This document shows, piece by piece, positions 1 through 6,486 of a DNA stretch of 7,025 nt (the first letter of the stretch is position 1; each line of letters opens with the position of its first letter). Both the position numbers and the translations under genes were made by a program. The notes beneath the pieces are model-generated. The model was not told the origin of the DNA and ran no database searches. It saw only the letters and a list, made by a program, of their open reading frames with translations. Location: contig JANWIS010000037.1 in the NCBI GenBank assembly GCA_025449775.1, positions 1 to 7,025 of the forward strand, in the 5' to 3' direction. The DNA is from Ignavibacteriaceae bacterium (GTDB taxonomy: Bacteria > Bacteroidota > Ignavibacteria > Ignavibacteriales > Ignavibacteriaceae).

Positions 1-155
1 AGAAATTCATCATACTGCTGATAACTCATTGTTAACATTTCACTGTTTGAAATCATATTCAATTGTGATCTGCCTGAAATGGGAACAGTGCTGCATGAAA
101 TAAAAACATAAGAAGATGTTATTACAATCGAAATAAAATATTTAATGAATTTCAT
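1..155 (-). CDS. M48-family metallopeptidase lipoprotein, N-terminal fragment
   Basis: This is the 5' end (51 complete codons) of a gene that leaves the window at the left edge. The first 20 residues (MKFIKYFISIVITSSYVFIS) form a lipoprotein signal peptide followed by Cys21; the lipobox F-I-S-C has Phe where Leu is usual, a mild deviation. After the Cys comes STVPISGRSQLNMISNSEM, then LTMSYQQYDEF. The pattern C-x-T-V-P-x-[ST]-G-R-x-Q-L, followed by an S-x-x-E-x-x-x-[ML]-[GS]-x-x-x-[YF] stretch, is the typical beginning of M48 zinc metallopeptidases of the LoiP/YcaL/BepA type. These proteases act in the periplasm in outer-membrane quality control. The catalytic HExxH would lie beyond the edge and cannot be seen. 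The ATG at 155 is the only reasonable start, because the ATG at 170 is followed at once by a stop. No Shine-Dalgarno is visible (AATAACAAAA precedes the start). The gene is divergent from ychF. The family call rests on a short but characteristic segment. Confidence 0.78.
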   Translation of the reverse strand, partial: MKFIKYFISIVITSSYVFISCSTVPISGRSQLNMISNSEMLTMSYQQYDEF

Positions 156-226
156 TTTTGTTATTTACATTTTGTGATAAGAATTTAATTTAAATATAGT
201 AAAAAACTTCAAATCAAAAACTTTAT

Positions 227-234
227 TATATTTG
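227..234 (+). promoter_or_regulatory. Putative -7 promoter element of ychF (TAnnTTTG)
   Basis: TATATTTG is a perfect match to the Bacteroidetes -7 box TAnnTTTG and ends 19 bases before the ychF ATG, which would give a leader of about 10-15 bases. No clear -33 TTTG is seen at the expected distance; the region upstream is simply A/T-rich. The short leader agrees with the lack of a Shine-Dalgarno before this gene. Confidence 0.45.
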
Positions 235-253
235 GCAGAAAAATAGTTTAAAG

Positions 254-1336
254 ATGCAAATAGGTATTGTAGGATTACCGCAATCAGGGAAGTCAACTCT
301 TTTCCAGACAATAACCAAAACACACCTCGATGCCTCATCAATGGCAAAGGTTGAAACACACCAGTCGATAATTAAAGTTCCGGATAAAAGGCTGGATAAA
401 CTGACTGAAATTTTTAATCCGAAAAAGAAAACAAGTGCCAGCATTGAAGTTCTTGACGTAGTCGGGTTGCACAAAGGCGACTCAGGTTCAACTCAATTTA
501 CAAGCAACTTTCTTGGAAAAGTAAAAACAAATGATGCGCTGATACAGGTAGTTCGGTTATTTAACAACGAGCTTGTTCCTCATCCCGATGGATCGATCAA
601 TATGATCAGAGATATTGATTCATTTGAAACTGAATTTATTCTTTCTGATTTAGCGATACTTGAGAAAAGAATTGAAACTGTAAAAAAGCAAATTCAGAAA
701 ATGCAGGATGAAAAACTCAAGCGCGAATTATTGCTGATAGAAAAATGCTATGAAATACTTCAGTCAGAAAAACCTCTGAGAGATGCACATCTTCACGATG
801 ATGAAGTAAAATTGTTAAGCTCGTTTCAGCTTTTATCTGTAAAACCGATGCTCATTGCAATTAATCTCGATGAAACTCAGATAAATGAAACTGGAAAATA
901 TTTAGAAGAGCTTGCAAAGAAAAAATTAAGCAAACACACAAAAGCACTTTTTTTCTTCGGAAAGATTGAGCAGGAAATGTCCGAACTTTCAGAAAAAGAA
1001 GTAGAAATATTTATGAAGGAATATGGTATAAAAGAATCTGCTTTAAATGGAATCATCCGGGAAGCTTATGATCTGCTCGGTCTTCAATCATTTTTTACTT
1101 GCGGAGAACCCGAATGTCGTGCTTGGACAATTAAAAAAGGTTCGAATGCCCAGGAAGCAGCCGGTGAAATTCATACAGACTTTTATAAAAAATTTATTCG
1201 TGCTGAGGTTGTTGGTTACGATGATTTTATAACTGCCGGTTCATTTGCAAAAGCGAAAGAAGTTGGAGCCTGGAGATTGGAAGGAAAAGAATATATTGTG
1301 AAGGATGGCGATATTATGATTATTCGTCATAGTTAG
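254..1336 (+). CDS. ychF: YchF/OLA1-family P-loop NTPase (divergent), translation-associated
   Basis: This 360-residue protein is close to the usual 363 residues of YchF, a ribosome-associated P-loop NTPase of the Obg family that prefers ATP in characterised members. Visible motifs: P-loop GLPQSGKST at 7-15 (K13), G3 DVVG at 68-71 followed by a hydrophobic Leu72, and the G4-equivalent N-L-D-E at 204-207, where canonical GTPases have NKxD and YchF proteins have NxxE. A helical, coiled-coil-like insert spans about 131-165. The C-terminal TGS-type (DUF933) domain at about 277-358 is well conserved: FFTCGEPECRAWTIKKG, AAGEIHTDF, FIRAEV, YDDF, WRLEGKEYIVKDGD. The P-loop reads QSGKST instead of the common NVGKST, and switch II lacks the family's GASxGEGLGN stretch (see findings). 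It may therefore be a paralogous YchF-like subgroup rather than the orthologue. No Shine-Dalgarno is seen; the ATG is fixed by the immediate MQIGIVGLP strand. The gene is apparently monocistronic, ending at a terminator. Confidence 0.9.
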   Translation: MQIGIVGLPQSGKSTLFQTITKTHLDASSMAKVETHQSIIKVPDKRLDKLTEIFNPKKKTSASIEVLDVVGLHKGDSGSTQFTSNFLGKVKTNDALIQVVRLFNNELVPHPDGSINMIRDIDSFETEFILSDLAILEKRIETVKKQIQKMQDEKLKRELLLIEKCYEILQSEKPLRDAHLHDDEVKLLSSFQLLSVKPMLIAINLDETQINETGKYLEELAKKKLSKHTKALFFFGKIEQEMSELSEKEVEIFMKEYGIKESALNGIIREAYDLLGLQSFFTCGEPECRAWTIKKGSNAQEAAGEIHTDFYKKFIRAEVVGYDDFITAGSFAKAKEVGAWRLEGKEYIVKDGDIMIIRHS

Positions 1337-1357
1337 TTGTTGTTAAAAAGTTGAAAT

Positions 1358-1392
1358 AAAAAAAGAGGGCATTGAGCCCTCAAATTTTTTTT
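1358..1392. terminator. Bidirectional rho-independent terminator
   Basis: A perfect 6-bp GC-rich stem, GAGGGC (1365-1370) with GCCCTC (1376-1381), encloses the loop ATTGA. It has eight T's on the right (1385-1392) and seven A's on the left (1358-1364), so it has the form of an intrinsic terminator on both strands. It lies 22 bases past the ychF stop and 15 bases past the stop of the minus-strand small membrane protein, so it serves both convergent genes. Confidence 0.88.
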
Positions 1393-1406
1393 AAGTATAA
1401 AACAAC

Positions 1407-1667
1407 TCAGGAGTAAGTGCTGAATCCGGCAAACATACTTGCGATTACAGTCCAGAATATAATAAAAAAGATGATTCCCAGCACAAACATAATGAGTGCA
1501 AATATCAACAACGCTTGTGCCCATGTTTTTTTACTCGGATGAGTTCCATCTCCAAACGCCCAGACAAACAACATTACAATACCGACAAGAGGAATATAAC
1601 TAATAATGAAAGTGATAACCCAATCAGTAACCGACATTGGTTTATAGGAACCGTTTTGCAGATCCAT
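1407..1667 (-). CDS. Small two-helix inner-membrane protein, function unknown
   Basis: This encodes 86 residues with two predicted membrane helices (about 14-37 and 50-75) separated by a short polar loop with the motif WAFGDGTHPSKKTWAQA. Small proteins with the pattern 'W..(Y/F)...IP.VG.(V/I)MLF.WAF.......KK.WA.A' occur widely in Bacteroidetes and Firmicutes without an assigned function; this recognition is from memory of the pattern, not a search. The start at 1667 is chosen over the internal Met11 because a full AGGAGG lies four bases upstream. That strong site contrasts with most neighbours and suggests efficient translation. The loop motif and basic KK place the inter-helix loop probably on the cytoplasmic side. 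The gene stands alone, with the shared terminator just beyond its stop. That it is a real gene is well supported; its role is not known. Confidence 0.85.
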   Translation of the reverse strand: MDLQNGSYKPMSVTDWVITFIISYIPLVGIVMLFVWAFGDGTHPSKKTWAQALLIFALIMFVLGIIFFIIFWTVIASMFAGFSTYS

Positions 1668-1671
1668 GTAG

Positions 1672-1677
1672 CCTCCT
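1672..1677 (-). promoter_or_regulatory. Strong Shine-Dalgarno site (AGGAGG) of the small membrane protein
   Basis: AGGAGG is separated from the ATG at 1667 by CTAC (4 bases). It decides the start of the 86-residue protein in favour of Met1 over Met11. Confidence 0.8.
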
Positions 1678-1721
1678 GATATTTTGTATGAAAGAAAAAC
1701 TAAAATAAAAAGCAGATAAAC

Positions 1722-1754
1722 TATTTGCTATGAAAATATAGTAAATATTTGCTA
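1722..1754. repeat. Two direct copies of TATTTGCTA, 24 bp apart
   Basis: TATTTGCTA occurs at 1722-1730 and again at 1746-1754 in the non-coding gap between the divergent small membrane protein and metallophosphoesterase genes. A 24-bp period is slightly over two helical turns. It could be a protein-binding site pair or chance in AT-rich DNA. The rest of this 149-bp gap shows no further clear structure and no perfect TAnnTTTG box on either strand. Confidence 0.3.
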
Positions 1755-1816
1755 ATCATTCATCAATGACAGTGATAAAACTATCTTAATATTTTTCAAT
1801 AATAAATTTTGATAAA

Positions 1817-2959
1817 ATGTACCTGTTCTTCACAATCTTCTTTTCAATTTACACTGCACTCAACTATTACGTTTTCATAAAAGGTTGGCAGGCACTCAAC
1901 TCAATTCCTGTTATAAAACCTTTTTATATCGCAGCTTTCATGCTTACTTCATACGGTTATATTTTTGCAAAATTGTTTGATAAATATTTAACACCAGCTG
2001 TTTACAATTTGTGGTTAACAATCGGCGCATACTGGTTTGCGTTCTTTGTTTACTTTATCTTTTTTCTTTTAGGGCTTGATATAATTCTGCTTCTCGATTC
2101 ATTAATACATTTTCTTCCGGATATCATTTACAATAATTATGAACTAACAGGACAAATAATATCAATAGTAATTGTTGGTTTTGTTTCACTCATCGTTTTG
2201 CTCGGTAATTATTATAAGAGAAATATCATAATAAAAACTTTGAATATTTCTCTTCCAAAAAAGAATGGAAAACTAAACGAGCTGAATATTGTTATGGCAG
2301 CCGATCTGCACCTTTCTACAATAGATGGTGAAAAGTTACTTTCAAGTATAGTTGATAAAATTAATTCATTAAACCCTGATATAATTTTATTCGCCGGAGA
2401 TATAGTGGATGATAAAGCGGTGATTTTAAAAGACAGAGGTATTGGAAATTCTTTTAAAAAATTAAATGCAAAGTATGGTATGTATACTGTTAATGGTAAC
2501 CATGAGTTTATAAATGATGTCGAACAAAGTGATAAGTTTCTTGAAAAGTTTGGAATTAAAGTTTTAAGAGACAATTATGAATTAATTGACAACAGCTTTT
2601 ATATTATCGGCAGGGAAGATGTCGTGATGAAAGCTTTTACAGGGAGAAGTAGAATGTCACTCATGCATATCATCAGCACAATTACTTCTGATCATCTTAA
2701 AATTCTTTTAGACCACACACCGGTTAAACTACATCAGGCAGAAGAAAGCGGAATTGATTTACAGCTTTCAGGTCATACGCATAATGGGCAAATCTGGCCT
2801 GGAAATATTTTCACCAGGTGGATATTTGAAGTAAGCCATGGTTATAAGAAAAAAGGAACAACACATTACTATGTAACTTCGGGTGCCGGAACCTGGGGAC
2901 CTCCAGTACGTATCAGAACCAGATCAGAAATTGTGAACATTAAAATCACGTTCAACTAA
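1817..2959 (+). CDS. Membrane-anchored calcineurin-like metallophosphoesterase
   Basis: The protein has 380 residues. The N-terminal third is membrane: helices at about 1-20, 35-52, 65-93 and 112-132. The rest is a calcineurin-type phosphoesterase domain with all metal-binding blocks in order: A-D163-L-H165-L, A-G-D195-I-V, N-G-N228-H229-E, L-L-D-H300-T-P, and G-H320-T-H322-N-G-Q. A GRED motif at 266-269 followed by a GR-rich loop, and TSGAGTWGPPVRIRTRSEI near the end, match the YaeI/YkuE branch of the family, whose members act on membrane-linked or phospholipid-like substrates (known for YaeI; not shown here). The four-helix anchor plus C-terminal phosphoesterase is a common layout in Bacteroidetes-like bacteria. 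With four helices the catalytic domain lies on the same side of the membrane as the N-terminus, presumably the cytoplasm. The ATG at 1817 begins the first helix and has no Shine-Dalgarno; the upstream frame stops at 1787-1789. No terminator is seen after the stop. The substrate cannot be told from the sequence. Confidence 0.92.
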   Translation: MYLFFTIFFSIYTALNYYVFIKGWQALNSIPVIKPFYIAAFMLTSYGYIFAKLFDKYLTPAVYNLWLTIGAYWFAFFVYFIFFLLGLDIILLLDSLIHFLPDIIYNNYELTGQIISIVIVGFVSLIVLLGNYYKRNIIIKTLNISLPKKNGKLNELNIVMAADLHLSTIDGEKLLSSIVDKINSLNPDIILFAGDIVDDKAVILKDRGIGNSFKKLNAKYGMYTVNGNHEFINDVEQSDKFLEKFGIKVLRDNYELIDNSFYIIGREDVVMKAFTGRSRMSLMHIISTITSDHLKILLDHTPVKLHQAEESGIDLQLSGHTHNGQIWPGNIFTRWIFEVSHGYKKKGTTHYYVTSGAGTWGPPVRIRTRSEIVNIKITFN

Positions 2960-2981
2960 CAAAACGATTCTTTAGTGCATC

Positions 2982-3863
2982 TCAGAATACGAACGACACT
3001 CCAAATTTTATATTATCGAATGCAACAGGCGGTGCACTGTCGAATGGCCAGTTCATTTTTTCCTGTCTTAGTTCATACAATCCATATCCGAGTGCGCTTT
3101 TAAGAACAAAAAAAACAATTGGTCCGGCGGCAGGAGAAGATTTATAAATTTCTTTTAAAAAAACATCGAGCAGTCCGTGTGCAGCTAATTCAATTATACT
3201 GCTTCCTGCCCATTTCCAGAATAAATGCCTTTCGAAAACAATTGCTCTTTCATATCCAGCATTCAATACTATCATTTGTGTCGCCTGAAAACGTACACCC
3301 ATTTCATTGCTTGAACCAAAACGGAATGTTTCATCATACAACTCTTTTACTCTCTCGTCGTTGGCACTAAGTGAATCATCTGCAAAGTCAATGTTTGTCC
3401 AGTTCATCGTTCCGGTAAAATACGGAGTTATGGAAGCATTTGTCCCGATAATATATCCGTATCCGCTTGACCATGCTAACCCGAATTGCCAGTTGTTTGT
3501 TTTTATATCAGAAGCATTTTCCGGATCACCGGCAAGTTCGGTTGTGTTGCGATTCAGAAACATGTAATTAAATGCCTGCCTTTCAAGGTAGTCAGCATAT
3601 TTTGAATTTCTTTTATTTGTGTAACCAAGTTTCAGCTCAATAAGATTGTTATCGGTAAATGGTGCTTCAACATCAACGCGGGAAATATCTGAGAAACCAT
3701 AATCGACTGAGATTGTTGGCTTCTTGTTATGCCAATCTGCCCAATCATCAACTTCCCAATCCCACTCCCAGTCTTTTTCTGTTTCTGTTGAATCCTGTGA
3801 TAATAAATTATAACCGCTAAATAATGTTATTATTAAAGTAGTGATGACACTGATTTTTTTCAT
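2982..3863 (-). CDS. Secreted, probably outer-membrane protein with Trp/Asp-rich N-terminus, function unknown
   Basis: This encodes 293 residues starting at the ATG at 3863, fixed by GGGAGGA four bases upstream; an in-frame TTG at 3875 lies within that site and is not the start. Residues 1-22 (MKKISVITTLIITLFSGYNL then LS) form a signal peptide, probably cut before Q23 or D24. Residues 31-44 are an unusual low-complexity run with five Trp and seven Asp/Glu. From residue 49 the pattern alternates like beta strands (ISVDYGF, LIELKLGY, WQFGLAWSSGYGYIIG, NEMGVRFQATQMIVLNAGYERAIVF), and the chain ends GVSFVF with C-terminal Phe, the usual signature of outer-membrane beta-barrels. Against a simple barrel, about 220-262 is a hydrophobic, probably helical segment. 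I do not recognise a named family. It lies 120 bp downstream of the sigma-54 activator on the same strand, so co-transcription or control by it is possible. Its end converges on the phosphoesterase gene, only 22 bp away. Confidence 0.82.
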   Translation of the reverse strand: MKKISVITTLIITLFSGYNLLSQDSTETEKDWEWDWEVDDWADWHNKKPTISVDYGFSDISRVDVEAPFTDNNLIELKLGYTNKRNSKYADYLERQAFNYMFLNRNTTELAGDPENASDIKTNNWQFGLAWSSGYGYIIGTNASITPYFTGTMNWTNIDFADDSLSANDERVKELYDETFRFGSSNEMGVRFQATQMIVLNAGYERAIVFERHLFWKWAGSSIIELAAHGLLDVFLKEIYKSSPAAGPIVFFVLKSALGYGLYELRQEKMNWPFDSAPPVAFDNIKFGVSFVF

Positions 3864-3866
3864 TAG

Positions 3867-3873
3867 TCCTCCC
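3867..3873 (-). promoter_or_regulatory. Strong Shine-Dalgarno site (GGGAGGA)
   Basis: GGGAGGA sits four bases before the ATG at 3863 and decides the start of the Trp/Asp-rich secreted protein. It overlaps the upstream in-frame TTG at 3875, which cannot therefore be the true start. Confidence 0.8.
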
Positions 3874-3949
3874 AATTACAAAAGTTTTTAATTGATGCAA
3901 GAAAAAATAAACTATAAGATTTTCTTTTACGAATTATTTTAAACGAACG

Positions 3950-3964
3950 GTCTTATCTTAAGAC
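3950..3964. repeat. Short inverted repeat after the regulator gene
   Basis: GTCTTA (3950-3955) and TAAGAC (3959-3964) form a 6-bp stem with a 3-base loop, 20 bases beyond the regulator stop codon on the minus strand. There is no T run directly behind it on that strand (CGTTCGTTTAAAA follows), so it is at best a weak terminator or processing hairpin, or else an operator half-site pair upstream of the secreted protein gene. The rest of this gap shows no convincing promoter. Confidence 0.3.
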
Positions 3965-3983
3965 TGAATCAGGATATGAAAGG

Positions 3984-6431
3984 TTACTTGATACCATTTT
4001 TTATGTTCCATTTAATAACTTCATCCAGGTATTGATGAAATTTGACAGGAAGGTTTTTATATTTTGACGAGAATCGGTTTTTCAATTCTGCAAAATTTTC
4101 CGTTTCTATTTTTTTAAGATCATTTTCAATGTTTGATAGGAATGTCTGGATTTTAGCCTGAACTCTTTTGTGAATTTCATCTTCATCCGATCCTGATACA
4201 AGCAAAACTGTTTGCTCAACATTAAATTCATTTTCTACCAAAGATTTCAGAATAACTCCTCTGAAGTTTTCAGCAATGAGAGTTCTATTTACGTTTCCCA
4301 ATTCATTTGCAGTTTCGGTAATTGATGAGTGAGAAAATTTTTTACTCCGGAGTGATTCAATGACAAGATCATCAAAAGTGTATCTTGTTTCTTTAACTAT
4401 TTCTTTTGGCAAATCTGAAAGCCGGATAAAATTTCTTTGTTCGGATTTAGCAAAGATCGCTGCTCTTTTTATTACTGATTGAAGCTCTCGTACATTTCCT
4501 TTCCATTTATAATCATTCAGTGCCTGTAACACAGCTTTAGAGATAATTATGTCCGGCGATTCGGCTTGAAGAAAACTTTTTGCCAGTACGTTAATATCTT
4601 CTTTTCTTTCTCGTAACGGAGGTATATTAATCATGATGACGTTTAACCTGTAATATAAATCTTCACGGAATTTTTTTTCTTTTACACGTACTGAAAGATC
4701 TTTATTGGTTGCAGCCACAACCCTCACATTAACTTTATTGGTAGTTGTTGAACCGACTTTTTCAATTTCACCGGATTGCAAAACCCGAAGCATCTTCACC
4801 TGGAAATTTTCAGATGTCTCTCCAACCTCATCAAGGAAGATAGTTCCTTCATTCGCCAATTCGAATCTTCCCTGCTTATCTGCAAAAGCACCAGTAAAAG
4901 CCCCACGGACATAACCGAATAATTCGCTTTCTAAAATGCTGTCAGTAAGTGCACCGCAGTTTACAGCAACAAATTTTTTATCTTTTCTTTTGCTCAGCAA
5001 GTGTATTGAATGTGCAACCAGCTCTTTGCCTGTTCCGCTTTCACCTGTGATCAAAATTGTTGCATCAGTCGGTGCTGCTTTTTTTATAATTTCAATTACA
5101 TTTGCCATCGAGGTGGAAGTATAAACTATCTCATTAAAATTTTCAACGTTACCTTCGATAACTATTTTTGCTTCCGACCTGTCATCTTCATTTTCTTTAA
5201 GCCTTTCAATATCACTTTTCAATGCTTTGATTTTTTCAACAAGTCGTGATGGTTCTTCACCAGCAGTATCAAATTCTTTTTGAAGAGTTAACAGCTGATT
5301 TTCTTTTGCATGAAGTAAATTCCGTAGTAATGTAGTTTCATCAAGTACATCTTTAAGTTCGCTTTGCCCTTCCAAAAAGTGAAGCACAAAATCACAAGCG
5401 ATCAATGCAATAAAAGGAATCACGAATAAGGCAAGCGAGGTTTTCCAGTAGAATAAGTTTACAAGTAAAAACGAAAAGGTCAGAATAAAAATTCCAAGGA
5501 GAAGATATTTTAATACTACTTTTTTATCGAACAAGCTTCTGTAAAAGATAAATGCAAGTATAAGTATCGGAAAAAGTAAAATAGAAAAAATATAATAACT
5601 ATTGTTTATCCCTCGTGAATTGATAATGTTATCTAGAGCAAAAGCATGCAGAGCAATTCCCGGAAGCTGATCATCAAAGGGAGTTTGGATAGATACGGCA
5701 ATTTGAGGATCACTGATCCCGATAATTACAACTTTGTTTTTAAATTTATTGAGTTTGCTGCTTTTGTTAAACACGAGATCGGTAAACTCTAGAGCAGAAT
5801 ATTTTTTAAATCCAGCCCATCTAGAAATAAAGTTTATTTCTAACGATTTCGCTTCATATTCAATTCCTGCAAGCTGAAGTGAAAATGCTTTCTCCCTAAT
5901 ATCATTATTCCTGATAATCAAAGGAATACTATAACCAGAATTCCTGATATAATTAAGATGACCTGTTAAAAATTCTTCGTTCAATAATTTTGGACTTGGG
6001 AAGCTCAGCGAATCAGTCAGGTACAAATTATTTATTTCATTTATTCTTCCTGCAATAGAACTTAAAACTACTCTTCCGGACCTCTCAATTTCTTTTTTCA
6101 ATAAATTATCATAGACGGATTGAGTAACAAATCTTGAGCTTAAGAAAATTTCAATTCCGATCTTTTTCACTTCAAGTTTTGTAAGCTGGTTAATCAGAAG
6201 TGCATAATAATTTCTTTTTATCGGCCAGGGTCCGAGCTGAGCAATATCCTGTTCTGAAAAATGAATTATGATAATATTTGTATCTGGCGAGGTTCCACCG
6301 CTCATTTTTACAAAAAAATTATTGATTGATGCATCAACATCTTCCCTAAAAGATTGAGCGATGTAAAGTACAAGGCTGGCAAAAATAACTACACCAATCC
6401 TCGTTATTATTTTGCGGTTCAAAATTTTCAA
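3984..6431 (-). CDS. Transmembrane CHASE2-sensor sigma-54-dependent transcription activator
   Basis: An 815-residue bacterial enhancer-binding protein. Helix 1 (10-28) leads into an extracytoplasmic CHASE2 sensor (about 29-276; note IIIIHFSEQDIAQLGPWPIKR, a D/E-x-x-[IL]-x-x-LG-x-WP pattern typical of CHASE2, and KVVIIGIS). Three helices follow (about 278-297, 305-327, 331-352), then a coiled coil (about 357-420). The AAA+ domain (about 430-660) is complete: Walker A GESGTGKE 463-470, GAFTGA 510-515 (the sigma-54 contact loop), Walker B TIFLDE 530-535, sensor I AATN 573-576, arginine-finger region FREDLYYRL 588-596, PPLRERKEDI 604-613, and sensor II WKGNVREL 643-650 (usually WPGNVREL). Residues about 683-815 are not a classical Fis domain; a helix-turn-helix-like stretch lies near 702-727. 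No receiver domain is present, so the signal should come directly from the sensor. Translation starts at TTG (6431): no in-frame ATG exists until codon 43, which would remove helix 1. What CHASE2 senses is unknown. Confidence 0.93.
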   Translation of the reverse strand: MKILNRKIITRIGVVIFASLVLYIAQSFREDVDASINNFFVKMSGGTSPDTNIIIIHFSEQDIAQLGPWPIKRNYYALLINQLTKLEVKKIGIEIFLSSRFVTQSVYDNLLKKEIERSGRVVLSSIAGRINEINNLYLTDSLSFPSPKLLNEEFLTGHLNYIRNSGYSIPLIIRNNDIREKAFSLQLAGIEYEAKSLEINFISRWAGFKKYSALEFTDLVFNKSSKLNKFKNKVVIIGISDPQIAVSIQTPFDDQLPGIALHAFALDNIINSRGINNSYYIFSILLFPILILAFIFYRSLFDKKVVLKYLLLGIFILTFSFLLVNLFYWKTSLALFVIPFIALIACDFVLHFLEGQSELKDVLDETTLLRNLLHAKENQLLTLQKEFDTAGEEPSRLVEKIKALKSDIERLKENEDDRSEAKIVIEGNVENFNEIVYTSTSMANVIEIIKKAAPTDATILITGESGTGKELVAHSIHLLSKRKDKKFVAVNCGALTDSILESELFGYVRGAFTGAFADKQGRFELANEGTIFLDEVGETSENFQVKMLRVLQSGEIEKVGSTTTNKVNVRVVAATNKDLSVRVKEKKFREDLYYRLNVIMINIPPLRERKEDINVLAKSFLQAESPDIIISKAVLQALNDYKWKGNVRELQSVIKRAAIFAKSEQRNFIRLSDLPKEIVKETRYTFDDLVIESLRSKKFSHSSITETANELGNVNRTLIAENFRGVILKSLVENEFNVEQTVLLVSGSDEDEIHKRVQAKIQTFLSNIENDLKKIETENFAELKNRFSSKYKNLPVKFHQYLDEVIKWNIKNGIK

Positions 6432-6486
6432 AAGCTTAAACTTTAATTATTGCAGTTTAAATATATAAAATTGCCTGAAGGCTTTT

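Noticed and set aside
1047..1232. Plus-strand frame within ychF
   Set aside because: It is a different frame inside the well-conserved C-terminal domain of YchF, so it is a shadow.
2212..2574. 120-codon minus-strand frame opposite the metallophosphoesterase
   Set aside because: It overlaps the metal-binding motifs of the real gene on the other strand; the Ser/Phe-rich composition is typical of a shadow frame.
3361..3385. TGGCAC as the -24 part of a sigma-54 promoter
   Set aside because: It lies inside the secreted protein gene and has no GC at the -12 spacing. Other TGGC occurrences near gene starts (233, 6564) also lack the -12 GC.
3864..3875. Upstream TTG start giving an M-G-G-L extension of the secreted protein
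   Set aside because: The four extra codons are the Shine-Dalgarno GGGAGGA and spacer of the ATG at 3863; the signal peptide begins properly with MKK at that ATG.
4705..5249. Open frames on the plus strand opposite the AAA+ domain
   Set aside because: They lie fully antisense to the strongly conserved Walker A/GAFTGA/Walker B region and have no recognisable protein character.
6473..6486. GCC-TGAA-GGC-TTTT as a terminator
   Set aside because: The stem is only 3 bp and no plus-strand gene ends upstream of it.
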